Shown here: positions 25,661 to 35,416 of the stretch, piece after piece | How positions within the stretch are numbered: position 1 is the stretch's first letter | How the letters are laid out: each line of letters begins with the position of its first letter | Assembly: GCF_010500995.1 (NCBI RefSeq) | Contig: NZ_QVMK01000002.1 | Coordinates: 5,429 to 69,428 of the forward strand | From: Bacteroides sp. 224 | GTDB taxonomy: Bacteria > Bacteroidota > Bacteroidia > Bacteroidales > Bacteroidaceae | DNA: 64,000 nt | Direction: 5' to 3' | The notes under the pieces: generated by a model | The model's input: the letters and a program-made list of their open reading frames with translations, nothing else | Told to the model about the DNA's origin: nothing | Database searches by the model: none | Position numbers and translations under genes: made by a program

Positions 25661-26697
25661 AACTGAATAGTGTTTAATTTATATTCCACTGGGGTCTTTA
25701 AGTTTGAAGAAAAGACATCATAAATATCCCAAAAATCCATACTATCAAAATCGGCATCTGGAAGGTCAATATACGCTATAAAAGTGTCGAAATACTCATT
25801 CAACTGCATTGCAGTGTTATTTATAGCCTCAACTGCATCACCATCATATCCGAGAACAACGGTTTTTACACCCTTTGTTTGTAGTTTGTAGATTTGAGTT
25901 TGTGAGATTTTCTTTCCGAAAGTCGCAACAACGGCAACTCGCTCATTGTCATACAATTCAAGCTTACGAGTCAAAGCAACAACATCAAATACTCCTTCAA
26001 CAATGATTACAGTGTCTGTTTCATCTTCAATCACACTATCGTAGTTATACAATAGTTTTGAAAAATCATTTTCCATACTGTTGTTGTATCGCCTGATTTC
26101 ATATTTACCAGCTCGTCTTGCTTTCCGGTTGTAGTCTTCAATTTTATCTTTCGACCAGATATGTCTTGATATATACCCTACAATATCACCATTATCAATA
26201 ATGGGGAATACTACATAATTCTCAAATTTAAAATTCAAACCACGCGTAGTGCCAACTGGGAAATAATCATAGTCATCGCTTGTAAATCCACGTTCTTTTA
26301 GGTAAGGATTCTTAAAGCATTTCTTCCACCCTTCAGGCATTTCTACAACAGATAACTCATCGTCAATTTCGTTTTCATCATCCAACTGAAAGAAAGGGTT
26401 TTGTTCAGTTATTGGTCGAAAATCAGCAGTTTCAACCAGTTTCAAATCCGAACGGCCAATATCTTCCAGTAGTTGATTGATGTCTTTTGTTGTATGCCCA
26501 CACGAAAAACAGTGACTAACAAACAGCTTTTTCTTATCAGTTTCTTTGCCAATATATATGCCAAATTTTCCACCTTCTTTGCCGCAATAAGGGCATCTGG
26601 GAGCAATAAGATTTTTATTACCCCCATCAGGTTTAGCGTGCAACTCTATTGACAATTCACTAATAAGATGCTCTCTATCTTGTTTCGTAATAACCAT
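25657..26697 (-). CDS. DNA primase with zinc finger and TOPRIM domain
   Basis: Residues 35-66 form a CHC2-like zinc site (CPYC...CFSC: Cys35, Cys38, Cys63, Cys66). The centre has the TOPRIM core TVIIVEGVFDVVAL with catalytic Glu and VVLGYDGDAVEA with Asp residues. The 346-residue size fits phage primases that lack the helicase domain; the DnaB-like helicase is the separate upstream gene. It overlaps the polymerase N half by 4 bp. Confidence 0.87.
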   Translation of the reverse strand: MVITKQDREHLISELSIELHAKPDGGNKNLIAPRCPYCGKEGGKFGIYIGKETDKKKLFVSHCFSCGHTTKDINQLLEDIGRSDLKLVETADFRPITEQNPFFQLDDENEIDDELSVVEMPEGWKKCFKNPYLKERGFTSDDYDYFPVGTTRGLNFKFENYVVFPIIDNGDIVGYISRHIWSKDKIEDYNRKARRAGKYEIRRYNNSMENDFSKLLYNYDSVIEDETDTVIIVEGVFDVVALTRKLELYDNERVAVVATFGKKISQTQIYKLQTKGVKTVVLGYDGDAVEAINNTAMQLNEYFDTFIAYIDLPDADFDSMDFWDIYDVFSSNLKTPVEYKLNTIQL

Positions 26698-26704
26698 AAT
26701 GCAA

Positions 26705-28063
26705 CTAATTTACTTTGTTGAGATTTAGTGTTCTAACAGGATCATAAAATTGTTCGGAGTTGTAGTCTGTTGCAATTTTAAATGGCTCTCCTTTTTCAAA
26801 AAAACGACTTTTAGCAACATAGAGCCGCATAACTCGTTCTTTTCTTTCTCGGTCGCTCTGATTTAAAGTAATCAGATGTGTCATTGGACGAGCCAGACCT
26901 TTCGCTTCAGCGCAATTATATTCGGTAAGAACATTTTTCTCATCATTCAGCCAGTCCCTATTTTCTATAGTCGCTTGATATGTTCCGACCATCCAAACTT
27001 TCTCGTCCGCAGCTAAATCTTTCAAATCATTAGCCACAGCTATTCTTTGATGCCGGGTGCCATTCTCGCTCCATTTTTTGCCGCTGGAATCAGTAAGCAA
27101 GTCTATCGAATCAATTATCACCACATCTGGGTTAATACCATATCTTTTCCTAAATTCGCCAATACCATTTTTTACATCAATGGTAGAAACTTTGGTATTG
27201 AATTTTGGATAAGACTTAACAAACAACGCCCCGGATACAGATTGAATCATTTCTTCCATTTTGGCGATATCCGCATCACGCAATGTGCCAGTTTCATAAC
27301 GAAATGTGTTGCAAGCAACCAATGATGCGGAATAAGCATTAGCAACTTCATCTTCACTTCCTTCTAACTGAAAATGGAGAACATTGAGCCCATCGATTTG
27401 ACAAGCGCATTTTCCAATCCATCTGGCCGCATGACTTTTACCAACTCCGGTAGGTGCAAGAAAACAGGACAGCTGTGTTCTTAGTTCCCTGCCTTCATTC
27501 ATTACATCAAGGTCATCTATGTAAAATCTGGTAATCGGAGATAATTTGTTTTCTGAATTATGTCTTTGCCTGTTTGCTTTGAATCTTTGTCCAAATGTTC
27601 CCAACACATCAATGAATTCCGATGACCTCAAACTGAACGAGTTAACCCAGTCAACGTATTCGTGCATTTTATCAGAAGAGCCTTTATGATCTTGTTGTAC
27701 GAAAAGTTTTCCAACTTCCTGATACATTTTTTGGAACCTTACTTGCTTAATATATTCTTCTAACTGCTCTAATAGAACTTCAGATTCTATTGGAGAAGCA
27801 GTGTCATAAATATCTTCTAATAATATGGATGCACCTCTATTGCTCACCATCATTTGTTTCAAAACGCTATATGATGGAGATTTTTTGTATGATTGAAAAT
27901 ACTCACAGAGATAATTATGCAATGCCTGAAAGTCCCGGTCTGGAAGATATTCTTTTTTTAAATGCTCTGAAACAACCCCAAGTATGTAGTCGTTTTCCAT
28001 ACAGGTCATAAACAGGTCCATAAGAAACTCCGGCGTTAACACATTATTCTTTTGGTTTGCCAT
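26705..28063 (-). CDS. DnaB-like replicative helicase
   Basis: The 452-residue protein has an N-terminal helical domain and a RecA-type motor with Walker A FLAPTGVGKSHAAR (about 193-206), VLHFQLEGSEDEV (H1a region with Glu), VVIIDSIDLLTDS (Walker B) and a Gln-containing VWMVGTYQAT. This is the hexameric 5'-3' fork helicase family; it should pair with the primase encoded directly downstream. Confidence 0.85.
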   Translation of the reverse strand: MANQKNNVLTPEFLMDLFMTCMENDYILGVVSEHLKKEYLPDRDFQALHNYLCEYFQSYKKSPSYSVLKQMMVSNRGASILLEDIYDTASPIESEVLLEQLEEYIKQVRFQKMYQEVGKLFVQQDHKGSSDKMHEYVDWVNSFSLRSSEFIDVLGTFGQRFKANRQRHNSENKLSPITRFYIDDLDVMNEGRELRTQLSCFLAPTGVGKSHAARWIGKCACQIDGLNVLHFQLEGSEDEVANAYSASLVACNTFRYETGTLRDADIAKMEEMIQSVSGALFVKSYPKFNTKVSTIDVKNGIGEFRKRYGINPDVVIIDSIDLLTDSSGKKWSENGTRHQRIAVANDLKDLAADEKVWMVGTYQATIENRDWLNDEKNVLTEYNCAEAKGLARPMTHLITLNQSDRERKERVMRLYVAKSRFFEKGEPFKIATDYNSEQFYDPVRTLNLNKVN

Positions 28064-28637
28064 ATTCTAAACGAATTCGATAAAGTTCGGGATACTTACT
28101 TTGCGTTTCCTTCTTACAATCCTGTTGGAAATTACACTGTTCACACGTTTCTGAAACAGGGCTCCAACCAAGTGTGGATGTCTGGCAAAGCAAGTACCCA
28201 ATCTTTTGGTTTAACAGTCTCTTTTTAGTGCTCTCTTCAGACAAAACATGAATGTATTTTGCCTGTGGATGCTCTTTTCTGTCAGCTATTAGGTTGTATA
28301 AATAATCCCTTGTTAATTGAGCTTCGGACAACCAATTATCTTCGTAATACACCTTTCCTTGCTTAGACTCTCTAAATCGGGTTTGTGATTTTGGGCCAAA
28401 AACTTGCTGTATGGTCCACTTTTCCCTTTCCCGAAAAGTATGAGCTGCACATATACAGAAATCTACAAGACGCTCTTTTGTAATTATTCCGTATTCTTTT
28501 TCGAATTCGTCTAAAAATTTGGAGATAGCGCGGATGGTTATACCTCCTTGCGAAAAACGGAAGGACTTATCAACCAACCGGGTCACTATCTCCGTATAAA
28601 CGGTCATTACTTGTTTAATTTGTCTTTCTCTTGCCAT
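28044..28637 (-). CDS. Hypothetical replication-module protein with Cys motif, 197 aa
   Basis: No family is recognised. The protein is basic and mostly helical, and near its C-terminus has CEQCNFQQDC, which with another Cys (LLCQTS) could bind zinc or an Fe-S cluster. It overlaps the helicase gene by 20 bp and the sigma factor gene by 23 bp, so it is part of the same transcript. It could be a helicase loader by place, but nothing in the sequence proves this. Confidence 0.65.
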   Translation of the reverse strand: MARERQIKQVMTVYTEIVTRLVDKSFRFSQGGITIRAISKFLDEFEKEYGIITKERLVDFCICAAHTFREREKWTIQQVFGPKSQTRFRESKQGKVYYEDNWLSEAQLTRDYLYNLIADRKEHPQAKYIHVLSEESTKKRLLNQKIGYLLCQTSTLGWSPVSETCEQCNFQQDCKKETQSKYPELYRIRLEYGKPKE

Positions 28638-29238
28638 CTCTTGTTAGGTGATTCTTTAGATGTTGACGAGCAAGGAATAATCTACTTTTAACCGTTTCTA
28701 TATTGCGAGATTTTAATGTCCCCTTCTTAAACTCAATTTCAGCTATTTCTTTCAATGAATAACCTGCTTCCTGAAGGAGAAAAGCATCTCTATGAATACT
28801 TTTCATCCCGTTTAAAACAGAGAGAATGTCATCGTTGTATAATTCTTTATAATTATCGACACCCATCGTATTTCCACTTACTTCGCTATCACTAAAAACA
28901 GAATCAGCGTACATTTCAATGTCCTGATCATAGTTGTTAATATCAAGTTGTTTTCTTTTCCTCTCTATTTCGGCAATTTGCCGTTTAGTGACAATATGTA
29001 GCCAAGTAAGTATAGAGCGATTTGGGTCGTAGGTTTCAATTCTACGATAAAAGTTCACAAGAACCTCTGTGTAATTTTCTTCTACGTTAGCTGAATTGTA
29101 GGTGTAGTTGATGCACAACTTATACACCATATTTAAGTAAGGGGTAACGTATTTTTCAAATAATGAATTTCTTCGTTCAGCAACTTTAGGGTCTAATTCT
29201 GGATCGGTGATTGTTGCTCCGCATATCTGTTCTTCCAC
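28615..29238 (-). CDS. Sigma-70 family RNA polymerase sigma factor (ECF-like)
   Basis: Region 2 is seen as ENYTEVLVNFYRRIETYDPN and ILTWLHIVTKRQIAEIERK, and region 4 as LNGMKSIHRDAFLLQEAGYSLKEIAEI with NIETVKSRLFLARQHLK. The 207-residue size fits ECF-type factors. The start is GTG at 29238, inside the end of the previous gene. A phage-encoded sigma suggests the late or tail genes use promoters different from the host consensus, in line with the lack of host-type promoters before them. Confidence 0.85.
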   Translation of the reverse strand: MEEQICGATITDPELDPKVAERRNSLFEKYVTPYLNMVYKLCINYTYNSANVEENYTEVLVNFYRRIETYDPNRSILTWLHIVTKRQIAEIERKRKQLDINNYDQDIEMYADSVFSDSEVSGNTMGVDNYKELYNDDILSVLNGMKSIHRDAFLLQEAGYSLKEIAEIEFKKGTLKSRNIETVKSRLFLARQHLKNHLTRDGKRKTN

Positions 29239-29474
29239 GACTGGCCTACCTCTTTGTTAAACAATAGAGATGCTTCTTCAGTCAATTGATGGGCTTTGCA
29301 GTATCCTTTCCAATGTTTTTCCCTTATTTTGAATTCTGTACGAACTTGCTCATTAGATGGTTTTTCTTCTTGTTCCAAAAACTCATAGAAACCCATCAAT
29401 AATTCTGCAAGGACATTAAAATGTTTCTGTGATTCGCGAGCTTGTGCTCGTCGATTTCGTCTCGCTATACTCAT
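29193..29474 (-). CDS. Hypothetical basic protein, 93 aa
   Basis: Small helical protein with a very basic N-terminus (RRNRRAQARESQ). No family is recognised. Its 3' end overlaps the sigma factor start by 46 bp. Confidence 0.6.
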   Translation of the reverse strand: MSIARRNRRAQARESQKHFNVLAELLMGFYEFLEQEEKPSNEQVRTEFKIREKHWKGYCKAHQLTEEASLLFNKEVGQSWKNRYAEQQSPIQN

Positions 29475-29486
29475 TACGATTTACTT

Positions 29487-29990
29487 TTATAGATTAAATT
29501 TCCTTATATAATACATAAAGATGTGTGTTGCATCTGCTTCATTGTCATCCACCGGGTTTGTCTTCCAGCGCGTTTTGCAAAAATCAACCATCATCTTTTT
29601 GTCAGCATTGCCATTTCCAGTAGCCCATTTTTTTACTGTTCTGAGGTTTAAGAATATTGGCTCTGGCAAATCCAAGCTGTCGCATATTTCAAACAGTATG
29701 CCTCTGAATTCTGATAACTTCCGAGATGACGCGAACTCTTTACTTGATCTTCCGCAATTCACGTCCTCTGCGACAATTACTTTAATGTTATGATTGGTTA
29801 TAAACTCAATTAGCGTGTCCCGGAATGCCTTATGCTGTTTATTGTTGTTTCTGCGCATACTTTCCGAGAAATCCCAAGTTCCGCTTCCATGAGTTGAATA
29901 ATATCCTGTATGGGTTGCAATATCCAAACCCAGAACATTATCCCGTGTTATTTTGGAATTTTCTGCCTTGTCTCCATGATTAGTTTTCAT
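29487..29990 (-). CDS. RuvC-like Holliday junction resolvase
   Basis: The 167-residue protein starts with VLGLDIATHTGYY, the first RuvC/RNase-H strand with catalytic Asp, has IKVIVAEDVNCGR (second acidic residue) and ends with VDDNEADATHIFMYY (final Asp pair). It also has the TVKKWATGNGNADKKMMV segment typical of RuvC-like enzymes. It would resolve branched DNA from recombination-dependent replication together with the SbcCD-like pair encoded upstream. Confidence 0.87.
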   Translation of the reverse strand: MKTNHGDKAENSKITRDNVLGLDIATHTGYYSTHGSGTWDFSESMRRNNNKQHKAFRDTLIEFITNHNIKVIVAEDVNCGRSSKEFASSRKLSEFRGILFEICDSLDLPEPIFLNLRTVKKWATGNGNADKKMMVDFCKTRWKTNPVDDNEADATHIFMYYIRKFNL

Positions 29991-32307
29991 TTATAAATGA
30001 TACACCGTTTTTCTTATTCACAATTAATCTATGTGGGTAGTTCTCGGCAATGTTGCCATGGCTAACCACCAATGATGTAATCTGGAGGGAATTTAGTGCT
30101 TCGAATATATTAGCTAAACCGGATTCATCTGTGGCTTCCAAGATTTCATCCAATACTAATAAGTCGAGACCTTTGCCGTCCTCGCAACTTACATTAGTCA
30201 ATTTGTGCATAGCAAGAATATTGGCCAGGTTAACACGAGCCTTTTCTCCTTCTGAGAATTTGTCAAATGAGCCGCAATCAATACCGTTCCGGATAAGGGA
30301 AATAGAAATCTTATCGCGGACTTTACCTGTTTTTAGTACAGTATAGCCACTGAAACGAATCCTAATATCACTCCCAATTTGTTCCAAAAATTTATTGGTC
30401 ATTTCTCCCAAGGCATCTATTTTACTGTTTGCCAGATGCGTTTTAAATTCAAGAAATCGACGTTCTTGTGCTTTTAGCTCATTTACTTTATCTTCATGCT
30501 TACGTTTGTCTGAATTAGATTCTTCAAGTTTTTTTTCATACTCTTTTAAGCTTTCTTTCAACTGAGAGACCAAAGATTCTTCTTTAACGACATCCAAATC
30601 TTTTATTGATTTCTGGAAGGTAGCAATAGAACCATTGCTTGTCGAAATATTAAGCTCTTGCTGTTCAATTTGAGATTCAGACTCTTTTGTCAATCTGTCT
30701 ACAATGCCAAACGCAGAGTCAAACATATCATCTAATACACGGTCAAGTTTGTCTTCGATCTGTTTTAATTTTCCATTAACAGTATCATTTTTTTCTTTTA
30801 ATGATTGATGATTTTCGTTAAGTTTATTGACATCAATGCCCTTTACTCGAAGCTTTTCATACTCTTTATCTAACTCATTTGACAATTCTTTTTGGTTGGA
30901 AGTAATTTGAGTTTTGTTATCAGCAAATTCCTTTATATCAGCCTCTTTCTTTGTGTATTTACCAGAGAGCACTTGAAGATTTTTCTCCGATTTTTCAATC
31001 AGTACTTTTGTTGCTATGATATCAACATCTGGATCAAGAACGAAAGTGTGTTTGCATTTAGGACAAACAATCTCTCCCGCAATCTTATTTTTTAATTCAG
31101 TAATTTGTTTCTTGATCTGCTGTTGCTGTTTGTTTATGTCTTCCAGCTCACTCTCTGCTTTATCGGCTTTTTCTTTTGCAAGAGACAGTTCTTTTTTGAG
31201 TTGGTTTACTTTTTCCGTATTTAAAGCCTCAAAAGAAAAGTAGTTTTTACGAATAACTTCGAGTTCCTTTTTTGCTTTTTCGTATTCAACTAAAGCTTGT
31301 TCTGCCTTATCGGTTACTAATTCTTGTTCTTTCTGTATTTCAACCAATTCGTCAGAAAGTTCTTTTGATTTCTCACTCCAATCCTCAAATCCAGCAATTT
31401 CGTTCTTTTCAAATATCAACCGAATTGAATTATAGCTATCCAACAAAGAAAGACTCTCATCGCCTTCTATGTTAATGATTGAATTGTAAGTGTCGTCCAA
31501 TACTGACAAACGATTTTTGTGAGACCTAATCATTAGATTTGCCCCCTCAATAATCTTTTTCTTGTTTTCGACAGCTTCTTCCAGCTCTTTCTTTCGCTGG
31601 GCTTTATTTGTTTTGTTGGCAGCCTCATCGTCATTCGCTTTGACGATTTGTTCCTCGATAGCGGTAATACTACCTTCAATAGAGGAGACTTTAAGTTCAG
31701 CTGCTCTCAACAATCCCACTTCAGGGTCTAAATCTTTGTTTAATGCGTCAATGGCATCATCGACAATTATAGCATTCGAGAAACGGTTGATGATCTCCTT
31801 TTTGTCTTTATCAGGACTGGAAAGGAAACATTGGAATTTGTGTTTACTTAAAATGAAATTGCTGAAAATATCATCTTTAGATAAGCCAATTTTCCCAAGG
31901 ATATATTTATTGTATTCAGAAACACCTGATTGCTTGGTTTCTTCTGATTCAACCTCTTTCCCATTTTTACAAATACGACACTCAATCTGTTGGGGGTTTT
32001 TCCTATAAAATGTTCTTTCAACAATAAAATCCTCCCCAGACAAACTATTGTGGAAAACAGCCTTAACAAAAGCATTTTCAGATGAATCGTTTATTATTTC
32101 ATCTATCTTGACTTTCCTTAAAGGTTCGCCGGTAAAAGCAATCGAAATAGCTTCCAATAAAGCAGATTTTCCCGACCCATTAGAACCTTGTGAGTCATTA
32201 TCCATATTATTACCAAATACAAGGGTGGTAACACCTTGCGTAAGGTTATAAGCAAGCTCTTTAAATGCTGCTATATTCTCTGCTGTTATATTAGTTAATG
32301 ACCACAT
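29980..32307 (-). CDS. SbcC/Rad50/gp46-like recombination ATPase
   Basis: A 775-residue SMC-like protein: Walker A GSNGSGKS (about 41-48), long coiled coil broken by the zinc hook CPKC (about 415-418), ABC signature FSEGEKARVNLA and Walker B LLVLDEILEATD. With the nuclease of the next gene it forms the SbcCD/Mre11-Rad50-type complex that processes DNA ends. I prefer ATG 32307 to the TTG two codons before it; it then starts right after the sbcD stop. Confidence 0.92.
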   Translation of the reverse strand: MWSLTNITAENIAAFKELAYNLTQGVTTLVFGNNMDNDSQGSNGSGKSALLEAISIAFTGEPLRKVKIDEIINDSSENAFVKAVFHNSLSGEDFIVERTFYRKNPQQIECRICKNGKEVESEETKQSGVSEYNKYILGKIGLSKDDIFSNFILSKHKFQCFLSSPDKDKKEIINRFSNAIIVDDAIDALNKDLDPEVGLLRAAELKVSSIEGSITAIEEQIVKANDDEAANKTNKAQRKKELEEAVENKKKIIEGANLMIRSHKNRLSVLDDTYNSIINIEGDESLSLLDSYNSIRLIFEKNEIAGFEDWSEKSKELSDELVEIQKEQELVTDKAEQALVEYEKAKKELEVIRKNYFSFEALNTEKVNQLKKELSLAKEKADKAESELEDINKQQQQIKKQITELKNKIAGEIVCPKCKHTFVLDPDVDIIATKVLIEKSEKNLQVLSGKYTKKEADIKEFADNKTQITSNQKELSNELDKEYEKLRVKGIDVNKLNENHQSLKEKNDTVNGKLKQIEDKLDRVLDDMFDSAFGIVDRLTKESESQIEQQELNISTSNGSIATFQKSIKDLDVVKEESLVSQLKESLKEYEKKLEESNSDKRKHEDKVNELKAQERRFLEFKTHLANSKIDALGEMTNKFLEQIGSDIRIRFSGYTVLKTGKVRDKISISLIRNGIDCGSFDKFSEGEKARVNLANILAMHKLTNVSCEDGKGLDLLVLDEILEATDESGLANIFEALNSLQITSLVVSHGNIAENYPHRLIVNKKNGVSFINEN

Positions 32308-32309
32308 AT

Positions 32310-33353
32310 TCAATTAATTTTATCGAGGTACTTTAGACCCAATTCAACATTAAGGAATTCTTTTTGCTCACAAAAGCTGGTGTATTCTTTTTTGATACCT
32401 AATTTATCAAACTTGGACTCCAGTGTTGCTTGCTGACATACACCCGGAAGAACATCATCTGTAACAATATCAATCTTTGACACGCCAGCGGAAAGCAATT
32501 TGCTTTTATCTACCAATGAGGCTTCTGCTGCACTACAATTGATTTTAGTTTTAATGAGGTATTGAGGGTTTTTAGCAAGTACTGTAACTTCGGCCAGCAT
32601 TGCATCATTTATTTGCTTAGATGTAAGCTCAAAAACCTTATAGCGAATATTTACTTTGTTTTTGATGAACTTTGTACTCCCATCGGAATAAAGCAAGGTG
32701 TACCCCTTCTCTTCATCTTCTCCAAAATTATGTTGACGGGAAGAGCCGATGTATTCGATATTTGTATTTTTGATTTTACAACGATTGTGATAATGCCCAA
32801 CCAGCACCTTGTCGAAATCTTTAAATGCTTTGGTTGGCAATTCATTATCTGTGGCTACAGCCAACGCTCCATTAATTCCTTGGTGTGCGTACAATATATT
32901 ATAACGAGATTTATCAAGATTGGCGATAATGCAATTTAATCTATCTATACAGCTTCCGTTCTCAGGGAAATAGCTCATTATATAGAGTGAAACATCATCA
33001 TAATCATAGCACTTCACATCATCTATTGCAAACACACCTGGATATTGATCGAAAACATGACTGTATCCATAAATAGATTCTTGATCAACCTTACAGTGAT
33101 TCCCTTCCGATAATGTCACATCAATACCTAATTTATTGCTTCTCATAAAAGCATCGCGGACGGCCAATAATGTACTCAACGTTTGCGATGAACGACTTTG
33201 CCATAAATCACCTCCAACGATTAAGTCAGGAATCCCCTCCTTTTGACATATTGATAAAGCCTCGTCCCAATTCTTATGAAATTCTGGAATATTATCTTTG
33301 CTGACATGCACATCATTGATCAATAATGCACATGGTACTTTGTTTTCTACCAT
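32310..33353 (-). CDS. SbcD/Mre11/gp47-like nuclease
   Basis: Metallophosphoesterase motifs in order: NDVHV (Asp, His), VGGDLWQSR, SEGNHCKV, YAHQGIN and VGHYHNR. The 347-residue protein is the nuclease partner of the SbcC-like ATPase encoded directly downstream. The pair is the usual arrangement in T4-like and many large phages for end resection and recombination-dependent replication. Confidence 0.92.
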   Translation of the reverse strand: MVENKVPCALLINDVHVSKDNIPEFHKNWDEALSICQKEGIPDLIVGGDLWQSRSSQTLSTLLAVRDAFMRSNKLGIDVTLSEGNHCKVDQESIYGYSHVFDQYPGVFAIDDVKCYDYDDVSLYIMSYFPENGSCIDRLNCIIANLDKSRYNILYAHQGINGALAVATDNELPTKAFKDFDKVLVGHYHNRCKIKNTNIEYIGSSRQHNFGEDEEKGYTLLYSDGSTKFIKNKVNIRYKVFELTSKQINDAMLAEVTVLAKNPQYLIKTKINCSAAEASLVDKSKLLSAGVSKIDIVTDDVLPGVCQQATLESKFDKLGIKKEYTSFCEQKEFLNVELGLKYLDKIN

Positions 33354-33408
33354 AAATCATTTAGGATTAGGGCACGCCAACTTAATGACGTGCCCATATT
33401 GGGATTAA

Positions 33409-34767
33409 TTATCTTCTTTTTCTCTCTGGACGAGCACTACGTCTATCTGTTCTTCCTGGACGTTCAGCAGGTTCGTTTGTGTCTTCGTTTCTACGACCTC
33501 GCGCAGAACGTGATGGTCTTTCCGGCTCCGGTTCTTGTTCCGGCTCATTCTCCGGTTCTTCGTCAGAGCCTTCCGGTTCCGGTTCTGCGGCAGGTGCAGG
33601 TTGGTTATCTTGTTGTCCATCATCTTCACCCAACACATCTTCGATTTCTTTAAGTAAATCAAGATTTGTTTTTTTACGAGAAAATACCACTTCAAGATCA
33701 TTCACCTCAATGAATTCTTTGATATCTGCACGAAGGTCTTGTCCTTCTTCCGATTTGTCATCTAACCCATTTTCTTCTAAGCGATCAAAAGCGTCCCACA
33801 ACGCGTCAATTCCGTTGCCTCCAGTTTGAGTGACGGCATCTGACGCGCTGCCATCAAATGTGAAATGACTGTTATCATCAGCTGGGAGAGTCATCTTTAT
33901 CTTGTCAATGCAATTAGCAATTCTTTCCTCACTCATTACATCTATTTGAAGTTTCTCGTCAAACTGTTTGAGGAATGCAATAGTTGCTTCTAAGTGGAAG
34001 CGGGTATAACGATAAAGAGCTTCTGGCAAACGAGGCGCATCAAGTAATGATTGCAATTCATCATCACTCAAAATATCAGTGTCGGAAACTGCGTCAATAT
34101 TGAAAGAATATTCCGTTTTTTTCTTTTCTGTTTTACGTGTTATTTCGACCAAATACGCATTTTCAATGGAAGAGATAGGACATGGCGCTTTGCCTTTTTT
34201 GAGTAACTTTTCCCAAAGCTTGATTTTTCGGTCTTCCAAATCCTTGTATTGAGAATACGATAAACCTAAAATCTGCATTCCATCTGCACGTTTGTCTGCA
34301 TCCAAAATATACATACAACGGTTAGAGTTCCATTTTAATCCACCATTAAAGCTGCTTTCTTTGATCTTCTTAATGAGAGCTTCATCATCGCTGTACTTTT
34401 CGGAAGCGACAGAAACGTATTCGTCAACAAGGTCGCATTTTAAATCAGGGAAAGCATAATTAGCATTGCAGATATTAACATAGACTGGTTTTTCTTTGCC
34501 CTTATTGTCCTTGCCCATGATTTTCAGAACCATATCCTTGATTGGATACTCATAGCCTTTACGCTCCATAGGAAGAGCTTTGCCATCTTGGTCTATTACT
34601 GGGGCCAAAGGAAGGATTCGAACACTGTACGTGCCATCAGCAGTCATTCTGAAATGTTTTGTGCGACTACCAGATTCGCTCGCACTTTTCTTTTTTGCTT
34701 CTTCAAAGGTTTCTTGTGCTTGACTGAAAATGTCAAATACAGATAGATTTTTTTCTTGTTCCGTCAT
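33409..34767 (-). CDS. gp32-like single-stranded DNA-binding protein (probable)
   Basis: The 452-residue protein starts at ATG 34767, which follows the previous stop by 16 bp. The segment TADGTYSVRILPLAP near residue 40 recalls the OB-fold start of T4 gp32-type proteins, and the last 90 residues are an acidic, Pro/Glu-rich tail that ends in a basic RGRRNEDTN...RPERKRR stretch. Low-complexity acidic tails are typical of ssDNA-binding proteins; the basic end is unusual. Place between recombination genes agrees. The family call is moderate. Confidence 0.62.
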   Translation of the reverse strand: MTEQEKNLSVFDIFSQAQETFEEAKKKSASESGSRTKHFRMTADGTYSVRILPLAPVIDQDGKALPMERKGYEYPIKDMVLKIMGKDNKGKEKPVYVNICNANYAFPDLKCDLVDEYVSVASEKYSDDEALIKKIKESSFNGGLKWNSNRCMYILDADKRADGMQILGLSYSQYKDLEDRKIKLWEKLLKKGKAPCPISSIENAYLVEITRKTEKKKTEYSFNIDAVSDTDILSDDELQSLLDAPRLPEALYRYTRFHLEATIAFLKQFDEKLQIDVMSEERIANCIDKIKMTLPADDNSHFTFDGSASDAVTQTGGNGIDALWDAFDRLEENGLDDKSEEGQDLRADIKEFIEVNDLEVVFSRKKTNLDLLKEIEDVLGEDDGQQDNQPAPAAEPEPEGSDEEPENEPEQEPEPERPSRSARGRRNEDTNEPAERPGRTDRRSARPERKRR

Positions 34768-34783
34768 CTTAGTAAGAATGATA

Positions 34784-35254
34784 TTAAATTTTCCGAGAAT
34801 AATTATCCCACTGGGAAGCATACGCTCCTGCGTAAATTTCTTTTGCTTCCGGAGCTTTCAATTCATCCCTAACCGGGATTTCTTTTATGCCCCATTCAGT
34901 TTCAGCATGGCGAATGATTTTCTCGATAACATCATTCACCTCAATTGATTTTTCTGTTTTCAAGTCAAAGTATTCGTACTTTTCTCCTGCGATTATATCA
35001 GTTCTCATTGGAGCATATATCTCCTCAAAGTAACTGTATAGGGCACCTACTGACGGATGTTCTGGAAGAGCATCAGATATTCGCTTTAAAACGATTCCAA
35101 ATAGGTACTTCAATTGAGGTAGAGCTTTATTTTTTTCTTTATCGAAAAGGAGATAGCCATATTCGCCATCTTCCAGTTCATTAATAGAATCCATCAGCTC
35201 TGTTTTGTCGGCATTACCATTGTCGATGTTGATAATGCCTTTACTTTTAATCAT
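34784..35254 (-). CDS. Hypothetical early protein, 156 aa
   Basis: First gene of the replication transcript, right after a perfect promoter. The protein is mixed alpha/beta, with a LPQLKYLFGIVLKRISDALP helix and conserved aromatic residues. It loosely recalls recombination mediators of the NinB/Orf type in size and place, but I see no decisive motif. Early, high expression is expected from the promoter. Confidence 0.65.
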   Translation of the reverse strand: MIKSKGIINIDNGNADKTELMDSINELEDGEYGYLLFDKEKNKALPQLKYLFGIVLKRISDALPEHPSVGALYSYFEEIYAPMRTDIIAGEKYEYFDLKTEKSIEVNDVIEKIIRHAETEWGIKEIPVRDELKAPEAKEIYAGAYASQWDNYSRKI

Positions 35255-35288
35255 TACATAGATACATTATTTTTGAGTTTTGTGAAGG

Positions 35289-35319
35289 CAAAGGTATATA
35301 AAAAATATAAATGTGCAAA
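35289..35319 (-). promoter_or_regulatory. Early promoter of the replication block
   Basis: On the minus strand TTTG (35316-35319) and TACCTTTG (35289-35296) are separated by exactly 19 bases, a perfect host-type promoter. It drives the genes from 35254 downwards. The surrounding 160 bp (35255-35416) are very AT-rich and hold no gene. Confidence 0.88.
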
Positions 35320-35416
35320 TGATTCTTCAAACTTTTATATATTCAAATCACTATGCGAATTGTAAACGACTGAAACACAGTGTATGTTTATGTTATAATA
35401 TATCATAAATATATTA

